Assembly: GCA_026214975.1 (NCBI GenBank)
Contig: JAOBSW010001151.1
Span: 124,001-188,000 of the forward strand
Origin: Gentiana macrophylla
Lineage: Eukaryota > Streptophyta > Magnoliopsida > Gentianales > Gentianaceae
Direction of reading: 5' to 3'
Length of the DNA: 64,000 nt
Part shown: one piece after another, positions 10,124-20,724 of the stretch
How the letters are laid out: the number at the start of each line of letters is the position of its first letter
Numbering within the stretch: position 1 is the first letter of the stretch
The notes under the pieces: model-generated
Seen by the model: the letters and a program-made list of their open reading frames with translations, nothing else
What the model was told of the DNA's origin: nothing
Databases searched by the model: none
Position numbers and translations under genes: made by a program

Positions 10124-11254
10124 TGTTAGTAATATCATCCGCAACGGAAGCGATATAAGGATCTAGATCTATAAATTACACGTAATAAAATAACTAGATC
10201 TACTATACAAGGGGGTTGTAGAACATACCTCTTGGATCTCAAAATCCAAGTTGAAGAACCGCAATAGGAAGAATGAAAGAAGATGTGAAGAGCACCACGA
10301 TCTTCCGTACGTGTGATCCAAGCAACTCCCGGTGGAAGGAAATCCTCGTCTCGAATCCTTCCGATATGCTACCCGGAAAACCTCCAAGATTTCCCCTTAT
10401 TCTCCCATTGGCCGAAAATATTACTTCTTCTCTCTAAGAGATAGAAGTCGAATTTTATATTGTGTGTATGAGTTGGGAGAACTCTCTTTATATAGGAGAG
10501 TAATCCTTGTCCTCCAAGGATTTTATTTTACAAATAAATAAATCCAATAAATAAAAGATAATCCCATAATATCCTAGAACAAATCTAGAATAATATTTAT
10601 CTTTATTTCTTACCATAAATATTTATCTAATAAATATTTTGTGCACATGTCTTATTAATCCACAAGAAAACTAATTTCTTGTTCCATAAAACAATGCATT
10701 AGGCCGAAAATTGCCTCTTGTGACCTAGTCACAATAATTTCGACCATACACACCAAATTGGGCCAAGATTATGAAAAATGTCTTTTTCACATATTTAATT
10801 ATTTAGCCCAACTAATTTAATAGTTCACTAAACAATTAATTCACATATCGTTTTAATTAAATTCTAATAAGAACTAAATTAATATTATTAGGATTCGACG
10901 TCCGAGAATAGCTATGCTATATTGGAGGCACGTCGGGGACCATGGACTAATAATCAGCGGCTTCGATAAATCAAATAAATAATTATCTTACGAACAGAAT
11001 AATTATATTCGATAAATCAATCACAGGAATATGCCACCATAATCCCGTGACTTCACTCCTCCGATTATGAGATTATATTTATCTCCTCACGAGAATGATA
11101 ATAAGCGTCCATTGATATAATCATTTCATATGGATTAATCCTCCATAGACTGTTCATTCTAAATCGGGAAGTTACCGTTAACCCTTTTAGAACCTCTTAT
11201 CCTTATTTACCATTAACCCCTAGTGATCAATTAATTTATATACCTCACTGGTAG
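10124..11254 (-). mobile_element. Element L 3' LTR, distal part (interrupted by A)
   Basis: Matches 32325 to about 33455 closely along its length and stops at GGTAG, where element A begins. It is joined after A by 25876-26576. It contains the hairpin TATA region at 10481-10501. Confidence 0.92.
10481..10501 (-). promoter_or_regulatory. L 3' LTR core promoter: TATA box inside an inverted repeat
   Basis: ACTCTC-T-TTATATA-GGAGAGT: the minus strand TATA box lies between arms that pair except for one C-to-T change relative to the other LTR (32682-32702), where the arms are perfect. Confidence 0.65.
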
Positions 11255-11603
11255 TGATGGGAGTCAACTTTACTGTACTTTGGTGTGCAATTTAACCCCC
11301 GTTTATCACCGTATTGGCATGTTTTAGGTAGATATAGGCCGTTTCGAGAGTAATATCGAGAATTATATACACGGGGAGTTAAACTGTCATATCGATGGTA
11401 AACTCCGCCTTTTTAGTGATATTTCACTCTTTTCCGAGCGCTTTTGTCTTGCGGAATTATGCGTGGTGTTTGTTTGTCTATGTTATTGCAGGACTTAGGT
11501 GACTCGAGGACCTGGAAGGTGATGTTTTGGACTATGAGACGTGATCGTGGCCCGAATGTAGCATAAAAAGTGAAGAAAAGCCAAGTTTGGAATGAGGACA
11601 AGC

Positions 11604-11973
11604 CAGACGGGCGTTTGCTATACCTCAGACGGGCGTCTGAGGGAAGGCCATATCGAACGGGCGTTTGCCCATACCAGACGGGCGTCCACAGAAGTAATGC
11701 ATCATTCAGAAAGTTATGTTTTCAGCTGGACGTTCGTCCAAAAGACCCCTAGACGGGCGTTTAAGTAGGCTCAGCTCGATTCAAGAAGCTCATTTAACAC
11801 AGACGAGCGTCCAGAGTCACCAGACGGGCGTCCAGGGTTCGAAAAGCCTTAAGTCATGGTTCACCAGACGGGCGTTCAGAGGAATGCGAATGCCCGTCCA
11901 TTGAAGACGGAACCCTAATATCTCCTTATTTTCCAGTCAGACGGGCGTCTGGCATGGGCGGACGGGCGTCCGG
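11604..11973 (+). repeat. Array of about 12 near-palindromic CAGACGGGCGTCTG motifs in U3
   Basis: Copies start at about 11604, 11626, 11654, 11675, 11728, 11750, 11800, 11821, 11865, 11888 (reverse), 11938 and 11960. The best copies are inverted repeats with 6-bp arms CAGACG/CGTCTG around GG. The array is repeated in the 3' LTR (about 24425-24800) and, more diverged, inside the element at 19899-20112. It ends about 30 bp upstream of the TATA box. A role as enhancer or factor-binding array is inference. Confidence 0.85.
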
Positions 11974-12002
11974 GACCGACAGCAGCAGATTTCGAACTAA
12001 TC

Positions 12003-12009
12003 TATAAAT
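12003..12009 (+). promoter_or_regulatory. TATA box of element A 5' LTR
   Basis: TATAAAT directly after the palindrome array, also present at 24826 in the 3' LTR. It probably defines the U3/R boundary region. Confidence 0.75.
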
Positions 12010-13054
12010 ACGCAGCTCATTCAGCCCCTAATCATGTTTTGGCCGACTTTAGACTTCTCTTGAGCGATTTTGGTGCGATTTTAGTGTAGTTTGATCACTC
12101 TTTGATCCCTTGATTTCCTAGATAACATCCTTTGATTCTAAACACTTTCTATAGCTTAGATTTACGTTTCAAGTTCCGAAGATTGTTCTTTTGGTGGATT
12201 ATTTCGTCATACTTTCTCAGATCAAATTTCTTCTAAGTTTTATGGTAATGAATAATTTCTATTTTATTATTTCTAGCATGATTTCAATTCTTATTTTGGT
12301 TATTAGCATAATTATGAGTAGCTAAATTCATGTGTAGTCGAATTATGTGAAAGTGAGCTAAAACCCTAAGGGGGATGAGATTGGGAGTTGTGTAGTGCGT
12401 AATATTATGTTTAAATGATTAATCCACGTCCTAAAACTTATTTTAAACTTCTTTGAATTAGATTGATCACCTAGTTCACTGTCACACACATCAAACTTAT
12501 AGATGCATTTTGCAGTGAGATGTGAGATAAGGGGTTTTAGGATCGTTGCGTAGATTCGGCCTAGTTGTTAGGTCCGTTTCCAATACAGAGGTTTGTCATC
12601 GTTGTTCGAGCGACTCTAGAGATTAATCATGTTAGGTTAATCGGTTTTCTAAAGGGAGAGTCGGTTTGCTTTGCATATGGTGGTTAGATTGAGTTGTTCA
12701 GTCTAATCGCTAGAATTAGGAGTTTGCACCCGTGGATGTCGTTAAACTACATTGGGTAGGTAGGTCGGTTAAGACATGCTCCATGTTAAGTCCTTCCTTA
12801 GGGGTAAAAGTAGCTCGTGGGATCATAGTTCGACTATACCCTTTAATACCTAGAAGTAAACTCGTTAGTATAATCTTTACTTTGCATTTGTATAATATCT
12901 CTCCACCACTATTTTGACCTGAACTAAGTTCTAAGTTGACTTTGGTACTTAGACATTACTCCCTGTGGATTCGACCTTGAGACCACTATACTACCGTTGA
13001 CCCGATACTCTGTCGGTTAAAGTTAGCTGTTAGTTATTTTGCTATCAAGAATTT

Positions 13055-13072
13055 TGGAGCCGTTGCCGGGGA
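13055..13072 (+). promoter_or_regulatory. Primer binding site of element A (tRNA-Asp)
   Basis: TGGAGCCGTTGCCGGGGA matches the complement of the plant tRNA-Asp(GTC) 3' end (TGGCGCCGTTGCCGGGGA) with one mismatch, 7 bp after the LTR. Athila and related elements typically use this primer. Confidence 0.9.
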
Positions 13073-13160
13073 GTAACGTTTAATATCTTGTAAGTTGACC
13101 GAACGCTTGGGCTTAGGTCGTTTTTATTTTGTTTTCTTGTTGTTTCTTGTTTGTCAGTGA

Positions 13161-15293
13161 ATGACCCGAAGCTCCAAAGAACCACTTATCGAGCCAATTG
13201 AAGAAATCGAAGCTTTTGCACGTCATAGAAATAGTCAACGCCGAGGAGAACCTCTGATTGCCAGTCCGAACCCTTTGTTTGAAGAAGAATGGGTAGTAGA
13301 AAGTTCATTGTCAGAATCCTCAGAGGGAATGGAGGATTCACCGAATCATAGAGATGGCAAAGAACCCTTAATCGAGCATAATGTACAAGGGCAGACTTCA
13401 GACACTACTGGTGGTAACGCAACATTACCATTGCATACTCCACCGAGGACCCCTCGTCATGAACCGTTAAGAGAGGACAACACAGTGTTGCGTTAGTTGA
13501 GAACCCCACAGCTTAATTAGAGAGGCGAGGATTGGACAAGAGGGAGGACAAAATACTCAGAATACGCAGAACTTCGGACCCGAATTAGACCAAGAGACGG
13601 TAAATCGAGTACCGCAGATGCTAGAGAATCAAGGAAATCAACAGGGGTTCCAAAACCCATATAATCAGCAACCACCTATGCAGCAGTATTATCAACAGCA
13701 ACAACAGGATTATCAGCCACAGATGGCTCAGCAGGTACATCGACCGAGGGTTTGCCGAGATTACGTTACTACTCCTCAGGAAGTTATAGGGCACAATCCA
13801 ATTAGAGTGCCCCCAATTAATGCGAACAACTTGGACATCAATCAGAATATTCTGAATATGTTGGGGGAACATGCCCTGTTCCACGGGAAGTCGATTGAGA
13901 ACCCAAACAGCTTTCTAGATCATTTTCTTCAAATTTGTGGGACAATGAGATATAATAGGGTTAGTGACGAGGCAATAAAGCTGATAGTTTTCCCGTTTGC
14001 ACTGAGATGAGCTGCTAAAGATTGGTTTGATTCATTACCCAATGATTCACTACATACTTGGGCATATGTAACGCGAGTGTTTCTGAAGAAGTATTTTCCT
14101 CCGGCGAAGATTTTGGATCTGAAAGAAGAAATCTCTTCGTTTGATGGTCTCGAGGGAGAGACCTTAAAAGAGACATATGAGAGATTCAGGGGTCTACTGA
14201 AGAGATGCCCTCCACACGGTTTTTCTACGGTGGAACAGGTTATTATATTATTCAGTGCCTTAGAGCCGATGGACCAGAATAAGCTGAATGCCGCCAGTGG
14301 CGGAGACATCATGAATCTACCGCCGGAACAAGCTATGAGACAGATTGAGAATGCGGCAGATGGAGAAGGACAATGGGGGTCGAGCAGAAAGAAGAAGAAA
14401 GCCCCCATGGAAAGTGTGAAGTCGCTAAAAGAGGAACTCGATCGAGAATCGGCCATGCACGACAAGATGCAAGAAATGGTGCTGAAGATGGACGAATGGA
14501 GTTAGAACGAAAAAAGGCACATCAATGCCAACTTTGTGGAGGTGGACATTCTGCCATGGAATGTGCATCATCGAAAAAACCCACGTATCCCCAACAATTG
14601 ACACCTACTCTAGTACAACAACAGTCTGGAAATCAGAATGACCAACAGCGAATGGATATCTATGCAATGGGGAAAATGAATATGAATCAGCAAGAGTTTG
14701 GCCAGCAACAGTGGAATCAGAACTTTGATAATCAGCAAGGGCCTCAAATGGATTATGGTATGGGTGATGATTCACAACAATATGATGTGAATTATGTTGT
14801 ACAAGGAAACCAGGGGCAATGGAATCAGAATCAGTAGAATCAAGGTTGGAACCAGGGGCAGAATCAGAATTGGAATCGAAACAGTAATCAGAACCAAGGT
14901 TTTAGGCAAAACCAAAGCTCGTACAACCGACCTTGGAATCAGAACCCCCAGAATCAGAGTTCATACCAGAATCAGAATTAAGGCTGGAATCAAAATAGTC
15001 AGAATCCGCAATCTCAGTCACAAGGCCAACAAAGACACAAACAAGGCGAGGTGGGGCGTAATCAAGGTTGGAATCAGAATCAGGGCCAGCAAAGTAATCA
15101 GAATCAGCAAGCGAGCCAACCATTGAGAAATAATAATTCTGGCACCTATCAGCATCCGAATGCTCATCTGCACCAGAACAACCAAAACATTCAGCAATCA
15201 AGCAACTCGGTGTTCGAAAGACTTATTTGAGATACTACGGAGAGATTAGACAGGACTGTTTCTGAGCTAAACAAGAATGCTGTACAGCAAAAA
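13161..15293 (+). pseudogene. Athila gag, element A
   Basis: An N-terminal acidic segment starts at ATG 13161. A retrotrans_gag capsid domain lies at about 13860-14350 (DHFLQICGTMRYNRVSDEA, FLKKYFPPAKILDLKEEISS, YERFRGLLKRCPPHG). A zinc knuckle CQLCGGGHSAMEC lies near 14525-14565, followed by a long Asn/Gln/Gly-rich tail with NQNQWNQ-type repeats to about 15200. Stops at 13494, 14008, 14835, 14980 and 15228 fit C-to-T changes of CAG, CAA or CGA. The frame also shifts near 13500 and 14380. In life Gag assembles particles; this copy cannot encode it. Confidence 0.92.
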
Positions 15294-16709
15294 GTGGCCA
15301 CACATTCTGCCTTTTGGAACTTGGAGACCCAAGTGGGTCAAATAACCGACACATTGAAAACAAATCTGAGTGGTGGACTTCCGAGTAACACTGAGAGGAA
15401 TCCAAAGGGTGTAAATACTGTGTTCACACGAAGTGGTAAAGAGGTTGGGCTGAGTGACAAGAGGAAGGAATTATGGGCCGAGAAAGCAAAAACTGATAAG
15501 GCTGAGAAAGGGAAGGCAGTCGGCCGTGAAGGAGCTATGTATGGTGAAGTCGAGATTGAGGACTTGGAAGTTGGCAGTGTGGAGAAAGAAATGGCTGCAA
15601 TGAGTAAAAAATTGGAAGCGACGAAAAAGGCATTGACTGAGGCAAACCAGAAAGCAGTGGAAGGGGCAGCACCAAAGAAAGACTATGTGGTCTTGGACAT
15701 TAAAGAAGAAGAAGCCTCACCACCTAAAGAGAAAGGTAAGAAAAACAGAATTCCTCCCCCTCCCCCGGATTTTGATGTTAATGATTTACCCTATCCTCCT
15801 AAGGGACCCAGAAAGGACATACTGACCCAAGGTCAAGCGAAATTTCTGAATCTCTTAAGAAAGGTAGAGGTAAATATTCCCCTATTAGAGGCAATTTCGA
15901 GCATTCCCCCATATTTTAAATTTTTGAAAGGAATGTTGTCAAGTAAGGAGAGGATGCAACAAATGATGCATCTGAGTGAGGAATGTTCTGCAATCTTTGA
16001 GAATAGGATACCCCCCAAGCTACAGGATAGAGGTAGTTTTACCATCCCAATTACCATTGGAGAAACTGTGTTTAAAAATGTGTTATGTGATCTAGGGGCT
16101 TCTGTGAGCCTGATGCCTAGAGGAGTGTATGAGAAATTGGGGTTGGGTAAGTTAGAACCAACATGGATGACCTTACAGATGGCAGATAGGTCTGTTAGGA
16201 AACCTATGGGGGTAGCTGAAGATGTGTTAGTGCAGGTTGACAAGTTTGTTTTCCCCGTGGACTTCGTAGTCTTAGATATGGATGCCAACGCCACGCTTTT
16301 GTTAGGTCGGCCTTTCTTGAACACATGAGAGACCTTGATAGACGTAAAGAGGGGAGAGATCATACTACGAGTCGGGAAAGAGAGTGTGGCCATAAATGTT
16401 TATAATGCAATGAAGCATCCTGATGATGAAAAGAGTGATTGTTTTTCGGTTGATGCTATATATCCTTGTATTTTGGAGCACACTAACCTGCAGGGATACC
16501 AAGAGCCTATGGAAGAATGCTTGATGAAGTCAAGCACCGTTGAGGATGACGATCCGAGAATGAGAGCTCAAGTATACCATTTGGAGGCAACTCCTTTTGT
16601 CGACGCAAGCTGGAATAAGAAGCTAGAGCTCGGTTTGGACGGCAAGTCTTTGAAGCCGTCAATCGAGGAACCACTCTTGATCTGGGTGAAGCCACTTACG
16701 AGCATCTAA
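15294..16709 (+). pseudogene. Athila protease region, element A
   Basis: A 344-codon open frame starts in the gag tail (FWNLETQVGQI, a conserved Athila coiled segment), continues through a lysine/glutamate-rich linker and a proline-rich PPPPPDF stretch, and contains the retropepsin site CDLGASVSLMPRGVYEKLGL (about 16086-16145) and the closing LLGRPFL. DLGAS in place of D-T/S-G is usual for Athila. TGA at 16326 interrupts just after the domain, and the same frame then reopens (IDVKRGEI) to 16709. The protease would process Gag-Pol. Confidence 0.9.
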
Positions 16710-16772
16710 AGTATGTGTTTTAGAACTGATGAATTACTTCCTCTTATTGTTTAAATCTGCACTAACGTTTTT

Positions 16773-18554
16773 GCAGAAGCTAAGTTGATCCACGTTCGGA
16801 AAACACAAAAGGCCTTCGGATGGAAGATGGTTGATATAAAAGGGATTAGTGCTGATATCTGCAAACATAAGATCATCCTTGAGGAGGGTGCCAATCCGGG
16901 CAATTTCAGAGACGGCTGAACCCACACATGCAAGAGGTGGTGAGGAAAGATGTGGTAAAGATGCTGGAATTGGGGATAATTTATGCGATCTCGACGGTGA
17001 GTGGGTGAGCCCACACAAGTCGTACCCAAGAAAGGAGGCATCACAGTTGAGCTTAATGATAAAGGTGAGCCCATTCCTACTCGTTTAGTTCTTGGTCACG
17101 AGTTTGTATTGATTTCCGCATGCTAAGCGATAAGACTAGGAAAGATCATTTCCCCTCCCTTTATTGATCAAATGCTAGAGTGTGCGAGTGGTCATGCATT
17201 TCTTGTTTTTGGATGGTTTTAGTGGCTATTATCAAATTCACATCGATATACATGACCAGGATAAGACTACTTTCACGTGTCCGTATGGCACCTTTGCATT
17301 CAAAAGAATGCCGTTTGGGTTGTGTAATGCACCGCGACATTCCAGCGATGCATGGTTGCCATCTTTGCTGATATGATAGAGCGTTTCATGGAAGTCTTTA
17401 TGGACGACTTTAGTGTTTTTGGTGATACTTTTGATGAGTGTTTGTCTAATATTGATAAGGTGCTGGAGCGTTGTGAGGAGACAAACTTGGTTTTAAATTG
17501 GGAAAAGTGTCACTTCATGGTCACTGAGGGGATTGTGTTAGGACATAAGGTGTCGGGGAAGGGAATAGAGGTCGATAGAGCCAAGGTAGTGGCAATTTCT
17601 AAGCTTCCTATGCCTACAAATCTGAAAACTCTAAGGTCATTCTTGGGTCATGCAGGTTTTTATCGTAGATTCATTCCGGGTTTTTCCCAAATTGCCAGAC
17701 CTCTTACTCTTCAGTTGATGAAGGGTGCCCCCGGTGTTTTTGATGCGGCATGTCTAGATGCTTTTCGAACCCTTAAGAAAATTCTTACTTCCGCCCCTAT
17801 CTTGGTGGCACCTGATTGGTCCAAGGAGTTCGAAGTGATGTGTGATGCGAGTGACTATGCCGTACGAGCTGTCCTAGGTCAGAAGGTAGACAAGCTGTTT
17901 CGACCCATTTACTATGCAAGCCATACCCTAAACTCAGCTCAACAAAAGTACGCCACAACTGAGAAGGAACTTTTAGCCGTCGTTTTTGCTTTCGACAAGT
18001 TCCGGTCGTACTTGGTTGGGTCGAAAGTCATAGTTCACACTGACCATGCTGCGTTGCAATACCTATTTGCCAAGAAGGATGCAAAACCATGCTTGTTGAG
18101 GTGGATCTTGCTCCTTCAAGAGTTCAACGTAGAGATTAAGAACAGAAAGAGATGTGAGAACGTAGTAGCTGACCATCTGAGTAGGATGGAGCCCGGTGAA
18201 GAGAGATGTTTTGTCAAAGTTGATATTGATGACCGTTTTCGGGATGAGCAGTTGTTCGTAGTGGATACGATGCTCCCGGTCAAGCGGGGAAACTTTATTC
18301 AGAGAGGGAAGAAAGGAAATCCATGGTATGCCCCCTTTGTTAATTATCACGAGTGTGGATTCGTAGATCCTGAATTTGTTGAGAATCAGAAGAAGAAGTT
18401 CTATAGCGAGGTGAACCGATATGTGTGGGAAGACCCCTTATTGTTTAGGCTGTGTGCAGATGGAATCCTGAGAAGGTGTGTGGATGACAGTGAGATAGTG
18501 AGCATTCTCTCGTTCTACCTTGATAAAGAGGCCGGTGGCCACTTCTCGGGTTAG
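16773..18554 (+). pseudogene. Athila reverse transcriptase and RNase H, element A
   Basis: RT begins near 16773 (GWKMVDIKGISADICKHKI, then ILEEGANP) and is badly frameshifted to about 17350. Recognisable blocks are WVSP and VPKKGGIT (about 17005-17050), FIDQMLE (about 17165), LDGFSGYYQI (about 17205-17240) and [18 protein letters not shown]. From 17352 the frame is open: the catalytic box FMDDFSVFG, then RNase H with [32 protein letters not shown] and [10 protein letters not shown]. The first RT catalytic region has lost codons, so the enzyme would be inactive. A stop at 18552 separates it from integrase. Confidence 0.93.
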
Positions 18555-18563
18555 AGAACAGCG

Positions 18564-19610
18564 TTGAAGGTGTTACAAAGTGGGTTCTACTGGCCCACTA
18601 TCTTCAAGGATGCACATGCGTATGTTAAGACGTGTGACGCCTGTCAACACTCCGGGAGGATTTCCAAGAGAAATGAGATGCCCCAGAAACCGAAAATAGT
18701 GTGTGAAGTTTTTGATATATGGGGTTTAGACTTCATGGGACCATATCCATCTTCTTTCGGGAATAAGTACATTCTTGTCGCCTGTGACTACGTTTCGAAA
18801 TGGGTTGAGGAAAATGCTTCGCCTACTAATGACAAACATGTAGTCATAAGGTTCCTTAAGAAATATATTCTATCCCGGTTTGGAGTACCTCGAGCGATAA
18901 TAAGTGACAATGGAAGTCACTTTGCCAATAGAGAATTTGATAAGCTTTTAATGAAGTATGGGGTCACTCATAAATTAGGCACTGCCCACCACCCCCAGAC
19001 TAGTGGCCAAGTAGAGGTATTCAATCGGGGAATCAAGAGAATCCTAGAGAAGACAGTCAATACCAACCATAAGGACTGGTCAAAGAAGTTGGATGATGCA
19101 CTTTGGGCACACCGAACTGCGTTCAAGACACCCATAGGTATGTCACCCTACATACTTGTTTTTGGAAAGGCTTGCCATCTCCCCGTAGAGGTAGAGCATA
19201 AGGCCTATTGGGCGATAAAGAATCTGAATATGGACGACGCATTGATCGGTGAAAGGAGGATGGCCCAGTTGAACGAGTTAGATGAGTATCGCCTTCAAGC
19301 TTACGATTGTTCGGCAAAGTATAAGGAGAAGACCAAGATGCTTCACGATAAGTTGATCAAACCACGTGTTTTCAACATAGGTGATGAGGTCCTTCTCTAT
19401 AACACTCGCCTCCATTTGTTTCAAGGCAAACTAAAGTCGAGGTGGTCGGGACCGTATACGGTGTTGCGAGTATTTGACTCGGGTGCCATCGAGGTAACAC
19501 ATCCGAAGCATGGGACGTTCATCACGAACGGCCTACGTCTTAAAAAGTATGAAAAGTTACCCTTCGTTGAGGCTCCCGAGATTGTGCATTTGACTGATCC
19601 CGAGCCTTGA
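18564..19610 (+). pseudogene. Athila integrase, element A (open frame of 348 codons)
   Basis: The zinc-binding end retains CDACQHSGR. The core shows the D,D-35-E triad in context: [19 protein letters not shown] and [13 protein letters not shown]. The C-terminal part has [18 protein letters not shown] and TNGLRLKKY, as in Ty3/gypsy integrases. This is the best-preserved segment of A, but it lacks its own start and lies after a stop at 18552, so it could not be made as part of Pol. It would insert the cDNA. Confidence 0.94.
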
Positions 19611-19751
19611 TCAATCTGTTCTGAGTCTCGTCATGGACTTTAAACTTTGACGTTTATGCTTTTATCACTCCACCATCACATATTTCTATCCTCGCTTCCT
19701 CGTTCGTGCCGGTAGTATAACTTTGAAAAAACCGGCACAATATAAGTCATT

Positions 19752-19800
19752 TGTCGAGCCAACGACGTAAAATAAAGACGCTTGGTGGGAGGCAACCCAC
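19752..19800 (+). other. Conserved Athila non-coding block downstream of pol
   Basis: The block contains TGTCGAGCCAACGACGTAAA followed by GCTTGGTGGGAGGCAACCCA. The same block lies at 42150-42104 on the minus strand in element C (GTCGAGCAAACGACGTTAAA ... GGGAGGCAGCCC), and its first half may persist in B near 49028-49010. It is 140 bp after the integrase stop. The function is not known to me. Conservation between families that differ elsewhere suggests an RNA-level role. Confidence 0.7.
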
Positions 19801-19898
19801 CATTTTCTGAGTTTTCTGAGGTTTTGATAATAAATGGTGTAGGAATAAAGGTTTAAATCAAAAGGGATCAAGGTTTCTATGTTTTGCATATAATTGGG

Positions 19899-20127
19899 GT
19901 CGGACAGGCGTTCACCCTCTTCCAACGCCCGTCCGTCTGAGTTGGCCATCAGACGGGCATCTGCCCTAGGAAGACGCTTGTCCGTCCAAATTCGCCCAAC
20001 TCTGTATGTGATTCTGAGTAGTCAAACGAGCGTCCGGCATGACCCAAATGCTAGTCCAGTTCTTCAATGCTCAGGCAGACGCCCGTTCGGATGAGCAGGA
20101 CGCCCGTCTGACCCTCCCTCTATAAAT
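19899..20127 (+). promoter_or_regulatory. LTR-like internal promoter module: palindrome array plus TATA box
   Basis: About seven diverged copies of the LTR motif (forms such as CAGACGGGCATCTG near 19950, CAGACGCCCGTTCG near 20073, GGACGCCCGTCTGA near 20099) lie between 19899 and 20112. A TATA box, TATAAATA at 20121, follows at the same relative place as in the LTR. It is not a simple copy of the LTR, since flanking sequence differs. It lies about 600 bp upstream of the env-like start. Promoter activity is inference. Confidence 0.55.
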
Positions 20128-20724
20128 ACCCCAGCCTTATCATCATTCTTTCGAATTAGTTTTCAAATCACCAAACCCGACTTTTCATGCCCCTTTGCAC
20201 CTAAAATCTTCGTTATTGACCCGATCGGAGCGATTCAAAGTCCCCCAAACACCTCTTGATCTCTTCTTTACATTTCACAAACCCAAGTCCACCAACAAAC
20301 ACCGTTTGGCCAGAGTCGAGACCCTAGCAAAGGAGGTTTTCCATTTACAAAAATCAAAGCTTTGGCCATTTCGTGCATCGTTCGGACTTCTAATCACTTC
20401 CATCATCATCCTAGCATCCTTTTTGGTAAAAATCTTTAAGCTTTTCATGTTTTAATTCACGTTTTTTTTTGGTTCGATTTTCGAGTCGGCCCTTAAACGA
20501 ATTGCCACCGATTGGGCTTGTTTTTCTTTGTTTTGTGTTGTTTTTGCTTTGATGATGATCTGGGGGTGCTATTGATTGATTGTGGACGTCTGCATTACGT
20601 TTGTGGGTCGGTTTTGGTGTGGTTTGATTGGTGTTTTGTTGGGAAATCCCGTTTGGACGATAATCGGGTTATGCATTGTGTTCTGTGTGTTTGGGTCTGC
20701 TGGGGGTATTCAGTGTGAGTTATA

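Larger units (their letters stand above)
11255..13047 (+). mobile_element. Element A 5' LTR
   Basis: 1793 bp, TGATGGG...GCTATCA. It includes an array of palindromic CAGACGGGCGTCTG-like motifs (11604-11973) followed by a TATA box at 12003. It matches the 3' LTR with scattered substitutions only. Confidence 0.96.

Noticed and set aside
13929..14465. 178-codon minus-strand open frame
   Set aside because: Antisense shadow of the Athila A gag capsid domain; no domain of its own.
14902..15201. Ser/Asp-rich minus-strand open frame
   Set aside because: Antisense of the Asn/Gln repeat tail of gag; composition is a by-product of the repeats.
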